Below the pieces are notes generated by a model that ran no database searches, was not told the origin of the DNA, and saw only the letters and a program-made list of their open reading frames with translations. DNA of 45,844 bases from contig JADFZT010000037.1 in NCBI GenBank assembly GCA_015232395.1, positions 1 through 45,844 of the forward strand. Reading direction: 5' to 3'. This document shows, piece by piece, positions 30,669-39,331 of the stretch; the stretch's first letter is position 1; every line of letters begins with the position of its first letter. The translations under genes and the position numbers were made by a program. Origin of the DNA: Magnetococcales bacterium (GTDB lineage: Bacteria; Pseudomonadota; Magnetococcia; Magnetococcales; JADFZT01).

Positions 30669-32621
30669 TCAATCCGCCAACCCCTGATAATCCCGCACTT
30701 CGGCGATGGCGTCGGTGACCGACTCCAGGAAGATATTTTCCGCCCAGGGGCCGTGGTTTTCAATCCATTGGGGCGAGAGGGCCAGCACGGTATCCACACA
30801 GAGGGTTTCCACCCCGGAGGTGAGATTGATCCACCCCTCCTGAAGCTCGCTGTATACCCCACCGGGAATTTCACAACTGCGATAGATGGGATTGCCCTCC
30901 CGGTCTTCTGCCTTGACCAGTTCATTGGAATGCACGGGGACCAGTTTCAGGCGGTTGCCGAACTTGTCGTTAATGGCACGCATCAGTTCCGAGTGAAGCC
31001 CCATGACCATGAAGGCGGCCTGATTGACATCCCCGGCCACCATGGCAGCAGATCCCAGATAGGAGCTGTGGCGGGTAGTGAGGGGGCTCAAATCCTGATC
31101 CCCGAACAGCCCGCCATTTTTGGAGCGTTGGGCCAGGTGGTTCCATGCCTCCGCAGAACCCGACCCTTCGGGACCCACATAGATTTTATGACGCTTCGGG
31201 TCCAGGTCGTCCAAGGCGTCGATGTCGCTCTTTTCGTGAACCAGCAGCCAAAAGGGCTCCTGATAGATGGACATCTGAAACGGTCCCAGAACGGGGTTTC
31301 CGCTTTGGCGCAGCCAGGCGTCCACCACATCGCTTTGCGCCAGCAGGGCATCAAAACGGCCCTCCTGGAAACCACGCAGGTTGTCCACGCTGCCAGCGGT
31401 ATGAGCGCACTCCACAGCCAGATCCATTGCCCGTTCCTTAAACCCGACCAATTCATCGTCGCCCAGGCAGAAGGCGGCATAGGCCCCACCGATGGCCCCT
31501 GTGCCAAAGGAGATGGGCGGAGCTGACAGCTCACCGGTCAACACCTCCTCCTGAAAAACCGCTTCCGGGGGAATTTCCGCCGTCTCAAGGGCTTGCTCCA
31601 ATGAAGGACGGGCGGTTCCCTGGTTTTGCAACCGACGGTTATCCCTTTCCAGCTGTTCAACACGTTGCAACAGCTCTGAATCCCCCCGCTCCATGGCTTC
31701 CCGTTTGGAGTCGGCCAAAAACAGGGAGATGGCGGGGCTTCCGGTCAGGGAATACCAGAGCATGGTGTCCCCCATCTCCTTGCCCATTCCCTGGGAGAGC
31801 AGCATGGTCATCAAAAAGCCGCTGTCGAACCCCCCATAATGGCGGTCACTGCCAAACATGTCCCAACTACGGTAACGGCTTGGAAAGGGATCATAACGGT
31901 TGTAGAAACGGCGGCGGCTGTCGCCGATGGAACGCCGGTCGAAGGTTCGATTTCGAGTCACGTTGCGATAGGTTTTGGAAGTACGGGATTCGGAAACCAG
32001 CTTGGAACGGGCGGCAATATGCTTGCTACGGCGTTTGCCCAGGGCCTTGGCCGATTGCTTGCGGGCCAATTTTCGATCCAGAGCGCTGATTTTGGGCTGG
32101 GATTTGAAGGTGACCTTTTGGGTTGCCTCCGATCCTGCACCTGTGGTCTTGCTCTGCCCGGGTTTTGTATACCTACCACTGGAGGTGGCTGTTTTTTCGG
32201 ATTTTGCATACCCGCTGCTGGTGGCTGCTGTCCCGGGTTTGGTATAGCCGTTACTGGATGCAGCTGTTTTCCCGGGTTTTGTATACCCGCTGCTGGTGCC
32301 TGCTGTTTTCCCGGGTTTTGCATACCCGCTGCTGGTGGCGTTCCGGGTTGATTTGGAATTGGAATAAATATTGGATTTTTTACTGGAGGCGCTCTTCTTG
32401 GACTGGCTCTTCCCGGATCGATAGCTGCTTTTCAGGGGGCTTGCTTTGGAACGACCCCAGGAAGCTTTTTTCTTGGAGCGGGAGGAAGAGCGGCTTTTTC
32501 CTTTGCTCTTGGCCAACGCTTTCTCAGTTTCCAAGACGGGCCATGGGTCCAGAGTGGGTGTGAAAGCGAAAACCACCAGCAGCGTGGTCACCATCAACAA
32601 CAACCGGTAGGGCTTAAACAT
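30669..32621 (-). CDS. TAXI-type solute-binding domain fused to a basic repeat tail
   Basis: A 650-residue exported protein. Residues 1-25 (PYRLLLMVTTLLVVFAF) form a signal peptide or anchor. Residues about 35-180 are Ser/Lys/Arg-rich, with five tandem units of about 13 residues such as SSGYTKPGKTA. A basic and then Tyr/Arg-rich linker leads to a short hydrophobic segment (GFLMTMLLSQGMGKEMGD) and a coiled coil. From about residue 365 comes a TAXI-family (TRAP-associated) binding domain: ISFGTGAIGGAYAAF, then DALLAQSDVVDAWL. TRAP membrane subunits are absent nearby, so uptake is doubtful; a sensory or wall-associated role is more likely. The ATG at 32621 is preferred over a TTG two codons earlier. 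It is the first gene of the cassette. Confidence 0.75.
   Translation of the reverse strand: MFKPYRLLLMVTTLLVVFAFTPTLDPWPVLETEKALAKSKGKSRSSSRSKKKASWGRSKASPLKSSYRSGKSQSKKSASSKKSNIYSNSKSTRNATSSGYAKPGKTAGTSSGYTKPGKTAASSNGYTKPGTAATSSGYAKSEKTATSSGRYTKPGQSKTTGAGSEATQKVTFKSQPKISALDRKLARKQSAKALGKRRSKHIAARSKLVSESRTSKTYRNVTRNRTFDRRSIGDSRRRFYNRYDPFPSRYRSWDMFGSDRHYGGFDSGFLMTMLLSQGMGKEMGDTMLWYSLTGSPAISLFLADSKREAMERGDSELLQRVEQLERDNRRLQNQGTARPSLEQALETAEIPPEAVFQEEVLTGELSAPPISFGTGAIGGAYAAFCLGDDELVGFKERAMDLAVECAHTAGSVDNLRGFQEGRFDALLAQSDVVDAWLRQSGNPVLGPFQMSIYQEPFWLLVHEKSDIDALDDLDPKRHKIYVGPEGSGSAEAWNHLAQRSKNGGLFGDQDLSPLTTRHSSYLGSAAMVAGDVNQAAFMVMGLHSELMRAINDKFGNRLKLVPVHSNELVKAEDREGNPIYRSCEIPGGVYSELQEGWINLTSGVETLCVDTVLALSPQWIENHGPWAENIFLESVTDAIAEVRDYQGLAD
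32160..32345 (-). repeat. Tandem repeat coding SSGY-KPGKTA units
   Basis: Five degenerate tandem units of about 36-42 bp lie in the N-terminal part of the TAXI-domain gene. They are recognisable as repeated CCCGGGTTTTG and ACCCGCTGCTGGTG blocks on the plus strand. Unit length is a multiple of three, so copy-number change would keep the frame. Confidence 0.75.
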
Positions 32622-33031
32622 CGGCAAGGGCTCCCGGGTGGAACGGGGATTTATTGGATTGGTTTTGTAAAAAAGGAGGCATAGTCACCACCCTCTGAGT
32701 TCTGTCTAATCATAGGCTCTGCAGCAAACTTTCAGGCCGGATAAGAGATCCCAATGATCTCGCCCGATTTACGTGTCCCTGGCGAATTCCAATTCACGCC
32801 GTCTCAGGTAGCTGAAAAAGACCCCGCAATACGTTTTCCAGGTGAAACCCTGGAGACCTGCTTGACCATGAAATGACCTGTTAAGGATCAGGGTATCCTT
32901 TAGCTGCACCACAGGAGCTGGCTATAAAATCGACACATAATCACCGTTTTTACTCGGAAATCATGGATTTGTCACCCATAGGTTGGCCGGTTTGTCATCG
33001 GCGATGAAAATCTCAGGTTTGGAATGAGAAT
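32622..33031. other. Intergenic region upstream of the TAXI gene
   Basis: About 410 bases separate the start of the TAXI-domain gene from the stop of the second hybrid kinase gene, both on the minus strand. No gene is supported. The region contains the right copy of the 47-bp direct repeat (32780-32826), and the promoter of the cassette should lie between that repeat and 32621. Confidence 0.4.
32780..32826 (-). repeat. 47-bp direct repeat, right copy
   Basis: Right-hand partner of the repeat at 27811-27857, 44 of 47 positions identical, same orientation, 4969 bp apart. On the minus strand this copy reads VFFSYLRRRELEFARDT and then a stop. Confidence 0.75.
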
Positions 33032-35092
33032 TCATAGCGTCTCTGACTCCTTCCCCATCTCTTCCGATGGACCGGTTGCCCTGGCAGGTGAACTACCCTG
33101 GTGAACGATCTGTACAATGGTCTCCAGCAACCGTTTCTTGCGGATCGGCTTGGTCAAGTGCAGGTCACAACCTGCCGCTTTGATCGACTCGGATTCCTCG
33201 TTCATGGCGTGAGCGGTCAGTGCAATGATGGGCGTGGGGTCGGCTCTGTTCTCCGACTCCCAAGTGCGAATTTGACGTGTGGCCTCGTAGCCGTCCATGA
33301 CCGGCATCTGGATGTCCATCAGTACTAGATTAAAGCTGCCGTTCTTGAACTTCTCCACGGCTTCAGCACCGTTCTCGGCAAGGGTCACTTGGTGTAGCGT
33401 GTTGCGAAGGTACGCTTCCACGACCATCTGATTTTCCGGGGAGTCCTCAACCAGCAGGATGTTCAAGCTATGGGGGGAGGCCCCAACCTTCTGAACCTCG
33501 GACAGCGCAACAGAGCCTGCCCCGCCATACTCTCCCTTTGGGGTGGCGTCAGCTTCGACCAGAGGCAATGGAACGATAACAGTGAAGGCACTTCCTTGAC
33601 CGACTTCACTTTCCAACTCAATGCGTCCGCCCATCAGATCCACAAGCCGCCGACAGATGGTCAGGCCGAGACCGGTTCCACCGTGCTTGCGTGTTGTGGT
33701 GGAGTCCGCTTGGGTAAAGGGGTGGAAAATTTCCTCCTGCTTCTCCTTGGGAATTCCAGGACCAGTATCTAAAATTTTAAACAATACGTGATCGTTGGTG
33801 CAGCCCTCCACCCGGAAGGTCACTTGACCAGCCTGGGTGAACTTGACGGCATTGCCAATAAGGTTCAGCAGCACTTGGCGCAACCGGGTCGGGTCACCCC
33901 GTACCCACTGTGAAACGCCTTCATCCATTTCATGTTTGAGCTTGATACCTTTGTCCAAAGCAGAAAAAGCAAAAAGCTCCATGGTCTCATCAACCAATTG
34001 ACGTAAGTCGAAAACCGTTTCCTCCAGAGTCAACTGATCCGCCTCAATCTTGGACAGGTCGAGAATATCGTTGATGAGAATCAGCAGGGACTTCCCGGAA
34101 TAGTTAAGGGTCTTGACGAACCATGCCTGCGTATCTGTGAGCTTGGTATCCACCAGGAGTTCACCCATACCCAGGATAGAATTGAGAGGGGTGCGGATTT
34201 CGTGGGACATGGTGGCCAGAAAGGCACTCTTGGCCCGGTTGGCCGCCTCTGCTTGTTCCCTGGCTACCTGCAACGCCGTTTCCGTTTTCACCCGTTGGCT
34301 GATGTTGCGGACAAAGGCGAAGACGTAATCCTCACCCTGGTAGGTCACGAAATTGGCTTGGATCTCAACTGGAAAAACGTGCCCTGTTTTGGTCTGGTGA
34401 CTGGACTCAAATACCAAACTGTGCTGTTCACTCAGCGTCTTCCAGATTTCCGGCCAACGTTCGGCCGGATAATTGGGATCTATATCGAACACCCCGAGAC
34501 CCAACAGGGAATCTCGCGAATATTCCAATGTTCGGCATGCTGCCTCGTTCACGTCGCGAAAACGGCCATCGAAGTCAATCAGGAAACCGGCGTCTCCCAT
34601 CTTTTCGACAATGAACCGGGTCAACCGCAGGTGTCCCTCGGTTTCCTTGCGCCGGACGATTTCCTGTCGCAGCTCCTCATTGGCTTGCCGGGTCTTTTGG
34701 TGGGCGGCATAGAGGTCAAGAAAGAGCCAGACCTTGGAGAGCAGGATCGTGTTGTCAATCGGTTTTTCGATGTAGTCGATGGCCCCGGACTCATAGCCCT
34801 TGCGCCGATGAAAATCATCCTGGTAGGCGGCGGTGATAAAGATGATTGGGACGCCCTTGGTCTTGTCCACGCCTTGGGCCATCCTGGCGACTTCGTAGCC
34901 GTCCATGCCCGGCATGTCCACGTCCAAAAGCATCAAAGCCAGTTCGTGCTCGACCATGAGACCCAAAGCTTCATCGCCCGAGGGCGCTTCCAGGATCTCC
35001 GCATCCACTTGCGCCAAAAGGGTCCGCAATGCCTTGAGGTTGGCCGGTTTGTCGTCAACGATGAGGATCTTCGGTTGGAGGGGTTGGTTCAT
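33032..35092 (-). CDS. Hybrid histidine kinase (REC-PAS-HisKA-HATPase-REC)
   Basis: A 686-residue cytoplasmic hybrid kinase with receivers at both ends. The N-terminal receiver shows ILIVDDKPANL and phosphoacceptor Asp in LLDVDMPGMDGY. A PAS domain (about residues 155-275) contains GRFRDVNEAACRTLEYSRDS. HisKA has His297 in FLATMSHEIRTPLNSILGMG. HATPase_c has DPTRLRQVLLNLIGNAVKFT, DTGPGIPKEK and GTGLGLTICRRL. The C-terminal receiver has LLVEDSPENQ and LMDIQMPVMDGY. The ATG at 35092 overlaps the stop of the preceding kinase in an ATGA, so the two are translationally coupled; the longer upstream frame lies inside that gene. With an N-terminal receiver, it could take phosphate from the transmembrane kinase and relay it on. 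Confidence 0.92.
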   Translation of the reverse strand: MNQPLQPKILIVDDKPANLKALRTLLAQVDAEILEAPSGDEALGLMVEHELALMLLDVDMPGMDGYEVARMAQGVDKTKGVPIIFITAAYQDDFHRRKGYESGAIDYIEKPIDNTILLSKVWLFLDLYAAHQKTRQANEELRQEIVRRKETEGHLRLTRFIVEKMGDAGFLIDFDGRFRDVNEAACRTLEYSRDSLLGLGVFDIDPNYPAERWPEIWKTLSEQHSLVFESSHQTKTGHVFPVEIQANFVTYQGEDYVFAFVRNISQRVKTETALQVAREQAEAANRAKSAFLATMSHEIRTPLNSILGMGELLVDTKLTDTQAWFVKTLNYSGKSLLILINDILDLSKIEADQLTLEETVFDLRQLVDETMELFAFSALDKGIKLKHEMDEGVSQWVRGDPTRLRQVLLNLIGNAVKFTQAGQVTFRVEGCTNDHVLFKILDTGPGIPKEKQEEIFHPFTQADSTTTRKHGGTGLGLTICRRLVDLMGGRIELESEVGQGSAFTVIVPLPLVEADATPKGEYGGAGSVALSEVQKVGASPHSLNILLVEDSPENQMVVEAYLRNTLHQVTLAENGAEAVEKFKNGSFNLVLMDIQMPVMDGYEATRQIRTWESENRADPTPIIALTAHAMNEESESIKAAGCDLHLTKPIRKKRLLETIVQIVHQGSSPARATGPSEEMGKESETL

Positions 35093-37974
35093 GGCATTTC
35101 CGACTCCTTCCCCCTGTTTTCCGATGGACCGGTTGCCCTGGTGGGTGAAGCCTTGAGCCACTGACGCATCTTCTCCAACAGGCTTTCAAGCTCTACCGGC
35201 TTGCTCAGGTAATCGTCGGCTCCGGCCTCAAGACATTTCTTGCGATCTTCCGGCATGGTCTTGGCGGTCAAGGCGATGATCGGCAAATGTCGCATGTCGT
35301 CCCGATTTCTGATTTCCCGGATGGCCTCCAAGCCGTCCATGTTGGGCATCATAATGTCCATGAGTACGATACTGACCTCGCGTTCTTTTTCCAATTCGGC
35401 CAGTGCTTTCACGCCATCCCGCGCCATCAACACGCGGTTTACCTTTTTCTGTAATGCTTGGGCTAGAGAGAAGGTGTTGCGCATGTCGTCATCCACGATC
35501 AGAACAGTGATCGGCGGCTCCCCAAGTTGGAATTCCCGCAGCCGTTCCTCCTCGCCAGTTGAGTCGCCATTGGACAGGGTGCGAACTTTTGGCAGGATGG
35601 TATCATCCCCGTTTTTGATCGGATAGGGAACGATCGGAATCTTGGGGTTGCCGAGCCAATCCGCCAGGGTCAACAACAGTTTTTCCGCATCCACGGGCTT
35701 GGCCAGATAGTCACTGGCTCCCGCCTCCAGACACTGCTCCCGATCTCCCGGCATGGCTTTGGCCGTGAGCGCCACGACCGGCAGTTTACTGAAACGGGTT
35801 TGTTCCCTGATCGCCTGCATCGCTTCGTAACCGTTCATCTCCGGCATCATGATATCCATCAGAACCAAATCAATGTCGGGATGTTCATTCATTACATCCA
35901 GGGCTTGCCGCCCGTTGTGCGCGGTGAGTACCTGACCGACTCGACCTTCGAGAGCCTGTTTCAAGGCAAAGACGTTGCGCCGGTCGTCGTCCACCACCAG
36001 AATGGTCCGGGTAAAATCGCGGAATGCGATGGCTTTTCGAGCATCTTCCTCTCTGTCTTGACCGGGTTTGCCACCCACCTTCGCCGCCCGTTCCACCCTA
36101 TCCAGAGCCGATGGAAAGTGCAGCGGGAGGTAAAGGGTGAACGAGGAACCGTGGTCTTCCTCGCTTTCCACCTTGATCTCGCCACCGATCAGTTCCGTAA
36201 ATTTGCGAGAGATCGAAAGTCCCAGGCCCGTGCCGCCGAACTTGCGACTGGTGGAGCCATCGGCTTGTCGGAAAGCCTCAAAAATCTGTTCTCGCTTGTC
36301 CTGGGGAATGCCGATACCGGTGTCGGACACGGTTACGCCCACGCAGTTGGCGGCCGTCAGATCCGGGCTCATAAAGACCAGCCCGCGCCGAGGCTGCTCT
36401 ACTCGAACAGTGACGCTGCCTTCGGCAGTGAATTTGAGGGCGTTGGAAAGGAAATTACGGACGATCTGTTCGACCTTGCTCCAGTCGCTTTCCAAGGCAG
36501 ACGGGACGCCATCTCCAATGTTTGCCTCGAAGAGCAAGCCTTTTTTTTCAGCTACCGGACGGAACATGCGTTCGATAGAACTGATGAAGTCGGCAAAGCT
36601 CTTCTCCTCCACGTACAGATCCATACGACCCGCTTCCACCTTGGAGAGGTCAAGGATGTCGTTGATGAGGCGCAGAAGATCGCTGCCACTTTCATGAATG
36701 ACGGTGGCGGAATCAACCTGGGAATGGCTCAGATTGCCATGCTCGTTGTTGGACAACACTTTGGAAAGGATGAGGAGGCTGTTCAGGGGCGTCCGCAATT
36801 CATGGGACATGTTGGCCAGAAATTCCGATTTGTAGCGGCTGGCGTTCTCCAATTCGTGAGCCTTTTCCTTGAACACGTCCGCCGCCATGGCCATGGCCCC
36901 GATTTCGTCGCGCCGACCTTTTCCAGGAATCTCTGCGTTCATTTGACCACGAGCCAAACTGGTCAAGGTTCGGGTCATGATCCGAACAGGACCGGCGATG
37001 TTGCGGCTGATCCACCACGCCAGGAACAGACCAAGAGTAATGGCCAGCAAGGACGCATACTCGGTGGTCCGCTGAGTCTGGTCCACCGAACTGGTCATAA
37101 CCGTTTCCACCTGCTCCTGTTCCCGCAGGGTCAGTTCCTTGAGTTCTCTGGCCAAAAAGGCGATCTCAGCGGCCTCGCCCCCCATCACCACGTAGACGAG
37201 GTGCATGTAGGCGCGGGTGGCTTGCACCATGCCAAAAAATGCTTTCTCGAATTGGGGAGCCAATGCCTTGGCCCTAAGGGCGCTGTCCATTTCCGCGCCA
37301 GCATCCAAGTGGTCGATCAGACGCTCCAACGACCCGGACAGCAAGGCCAGTCTCCGCTTGGTTTCCCCAACCAGATTTGATTTCGGCTTGATGAGAAACT
37401 GCAAGGCATCCCGTTGAGCCAACAGCAGCTTTCCCTGGGCAGCTCCAGCCATCTCAGCCCCCTGGATATCTCCCCGTTCCAGAGCGGAGTCGTGGATGAC
37501 TTCCAACAGAGTCACGATCTCATCACCTAAAACCATCATCCGCTCAAAAACCAGTCGGTCGCGAAGGGTGCGTTCCTCTATGGCGGCATCGAAATTACCT
37601 GCATAGAGTCGGAAGTTGTCACCCATCCGACGAAGGACATCTGTCCTCTGCGCGTCGCCAACCTTGCCTCGAACCGTTTCAATCTGGTTGGTCAACACTG
37701 CTTGAAGCTCCTTCACCCTCTGGGCGACCCCTGCATAGCCAGAGTAGGTGAATGCCAATACCCCGCGTTGCAGGTCCAGGACGTTGCGTTCGATTTCCAG
37801 GATGGTGCGCACCTCCCGGTTGGTCTCGCCATAGCGGGTAAAGTGGGTGACGGCGTTGTCGAAGCCCAGGTTGCCGATCACTGCCTGACCGGCGAACACG
37901 ACCATGACCAGACCGAACCCCAGGAAGATCTGTTTACCGATAGTGAAGCGAAAGAGGCTAAAAAAATCGAACAT
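35089..37974 (-). CDS. Transmembrane hybrid histidine kinase (sensor-HAMP-HisKA-HATPase-REC-REC)
   Basis: A 961-residue inner-membrane kinase. Two membrane segments (about residues 12-34 and 309-326) enclose a helical periplasmic sensor of about 275 residues. HAMP follows (ISRNIAGPVRIMTRTLTSLARG). HisKA carries His391 in FLANMSHELRTPLNSLLILS. HATPase_c shows NFLSNALKFT, DTGIGIPQDK and GTGLGLSISRKF. Two receivers follow: ILVVDDDRRNVFALKQALEG with LMDIMMPEMNGY, and VLIVDDDMRNTFSLAQALQK with LMDIMMPNMDG. Their likeness suggests an internal duplication. It starts 15 bases after the Tat-exported binding protein, which is therefore its likely periplasmic ligand-sensing partner, and is coupled by ATGA to the second kinase. 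Confidence 0.93.
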   Translation of the reverse strand: MFDFFSLFRFTIGKQIFLGFGLVMVVFAGQAVIGNLGFDNAVTHFTRYGETNREVRTILEIERNVLDLQRGVLAFTYSGYAGVAQRVKELQAVLTNQIETVRGKVGDAQRTDVLRRMGDNFRLYAGNFDAAIEERTLRDRLVFERMMVLGDEIVTLLEVIHDSALERGDIQGAEMAGAAQGKLLLAQRDALQFLIKPKSNLVGETKRRLALLSGSLERLIDHLDAGAEMDSALRAKALAPQFEKAFFGMVQATRAYMHLVYVVMGGEAAEIAFLARELKELTLREQEQVETVMTSSVDQTQRTTEYASLLAITLGLFLAWWISRNIAGPVRIMTRTLTSLARGQMNAEIPGKGRRDEIGAMAMAADVFKEKAHELENASRYKSEFLANMSHELRTPLNSLLILSKVLSNNEHGNLSHSQVDSATVIHESGSDLLRLINDILDLSKVEAGRMDLYVEEKSFADFISSIERMFRPVAEKKGLLFEANIGDGVPSALESDWSKVEQIVRNFLSNALKFTAEGSVTVRVEQPRRGLVFMSPDLTAANCVGVTVSDTGIGIPQDKREQIFEAFRQADGSTSRKFGGTGLGLSISRKFTELIGGEIKVESEEDHGSSFTLYLPLHFPSALDRVERAAKVGGKPGQDREEDARKAIAFRDFTRTILVVDDDRRNVFALKQALEGRVGQVLTAHNGRQALDVMNEHPDIDLVLMDIMMPEMNGYEAMQAIREQTRFSKLPVVALTAKAMPGDREQCLEAGASDYLAKPVDAEKLLLTLADWLGNPKIPIVPYPIKNGDDTILPKVRTLSNGDSTGEEERLREFQLGEPPITVLIVDDDMRNTFSLAQALQKKVNRVLMARDGVKALAELEKEREVSIVLMDIMMPNMDGLEAIREIRNRDDMRHLPIIALTAKTMPEDRKKCLEAGADDYLSKPVELESLLEKMRQWLKASPTRATGPSENRGKESEMP

Positions 37975-37989
37975 GGCTACTTTTCTCGC

Positions 37990-39273
37990 TCAGGACAGAA
38001 GAAATTCGTGCCAACGTGGCAGGCTGTATTCGTAGGTATCCATCACCGTATTCCAGACCGCCACATTGCTGAAACGCCTCCAATAGGAACCGCCGTTGCG
38101 TACCGCCCCCTTGCGAACGGAAATTTTTCCCTCCGGACCCGGCAGATCCGTGGCAGCGGGCTTGCCCTCGTACCAATAATCCCACTCCGCCGGGGTCAGT
38201 AATGGTCGCGTCCGCTCCGGATTGGCGATGTAATACCCCTGACGGGCGACAAACGACCCCGCCCAACCGGAAAGCCACCAATTCATGAATTCGTAGGCCA
38301 TATCCAGGACTCGACCCGTGGTCTGGGAGGAAAGGCACATCACCCCATGCCAAGCCCGGTAGCCCTCCTTGGGGGCGGCATAGACGGCGGGAATGCCCCG
38401 CTCATTCAACTCAGCCACAGCCGGGGAGAACATGCTGGCCACCACAGCCCGTCCGCTGGCAAGCATGTCGGCGGACTCTGGCACCGAGTTCCAAAAACCG
38501 CTGAAGTGACCTTTCCGCTTCATGGGGATGAGGATGTCGAAGAGCTTGTCCACTTCGGCTTCCGTCATGTTGCCCATATCGGCAAACTTCATGAGTCCCA
38601 GCGCCTCAACTGCCAACGCCATGTCGAAGATGCCGATGGTGGGTTCATTGACCACCGCCACCTTGCCGTGCCAACGCTCGTCCAGTAGCCAGCCCCAGCT
38701 TTCGGTCTCGTAGGCTTTCCCCTTGGGTATGACGCGGGTGTCGTAGCCGAAGGAGTCCACGTTATGAACATAGGGCAGGAAGCTGATTAGCTCCGATGGC
38801 TGTGATCCCAGGGTTCCTTCAGGCTGGGCATAGAGCAGCTTGAAGGGGGCATCCCCAAGACCGACTTTCGCCTCGGGGGTCAGGCGTCCTGTTTTGGTCA
38901 GGTCGTTGATCTCGTCCCAATAACGGATGCGGCGGATGTCGATGGGTTGGATCGATTCGGCCCGCCAGAGGATGTTCATACTGTTGGACCATTGCTCATA
39001 GATGTCGAAGGCGTCGGGGCGTGCGGAAGCCCTCTGCTGCACACGGGCGCTTCCCCCCGGCTCGAACTGAATGGCAAACCCCAGATCCTCCTCGGCCTTC
39101 TTGCGAATCGCCTCCCGCAGGGTGACGTGGGTTCCCAAAACACGTAGAACCGGCTTTTCCGCCGTATGTACGAAGGGCGCACGGGTGATGACAGCTGCTC
39201 CAGCTGCAACGGCACCCGCCGTTTTCAGAAACCGCCGTCGGGTGACGCCTTCGCCCTGTTGCACTTTTCTCAT
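37990..39273 (-). CDS. Tat-exported extracellular solute-binding protein
   Basis: A 427-residue ABC-type (PotD/spermidine-putrescine-like class) periplasmic binding protein. The N terminus bears a Tat signal, TRRRFLKTAG, followed by a hydrophobic Ala/Gly stretch. Mature motifs of the fold include VLRVLGTHVTLREAI, the hinge region with FLPYVHNVDSFGYDT and WGWLLDERWHGKVAVVNEP. No ABC permease or ATPase gene is nearby. Instead the gene lies directly before the transmembrane hybrid kinase, so a ligand-presenting role in signalling is likely. The ATG at 39273 with AAGGGGA is chosen over an upstream in-frame start. The ligand, perhaps a small polar molecule, cannot be named. The WWLSGWAG segment near residue 320 is notable. 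Confidence 0.82.
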   Translation of the reverse strand: MRKVQQGEGVTRRRFLKTAGAVAAGAAVITRAPFVHTAEKPVLRVLGTHVTLREAIRKKAEEDLGFAIQFEPGGSARVQQRASARPDAFDIYEQWSNSMNILWRAESIQPIDIRRIRYWDEINDLTKTGRLTPEAKVGLGDAPFKLLYAQPEGTLGSQPSELISFLPYVHNVDSFGYDTRVIPKGKAYETESWGWLLDERWHGKVAVVNEPTIGIFDMALAVEALGLMKFADMGNMTEAEVDKLFDILIPMKRKGHFSGFWNSVPESADMLASGRAVVASMFSPAVAELNERGIPAVYAAPKEGYRAWHGVMCLSSQTTGRVLDMAYEFMNWWLSGWAGSFVARQGYYIANPERTRPLLTPAEWDYWYEGKPAATDLPGPEGKISVRKGAVRNGGSYWRRFSNVAVWNTVMDTYEYSLPRWHEFLLS

Positions 39274-39331
39274 ATCAATCCCCTTCGGTTTCCGACGCCT
39301 TCCGTCAATCAGCGCGATACCTGCCACTCTC

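Noticed and set aside
35800-37380. 526-codon plus-strand frame opposite the transmembrane hybrid kinase
   Set aside because: The length comes from the codon bias of the opposite strand. The product has no domain pattern and the kinase domains are certain.
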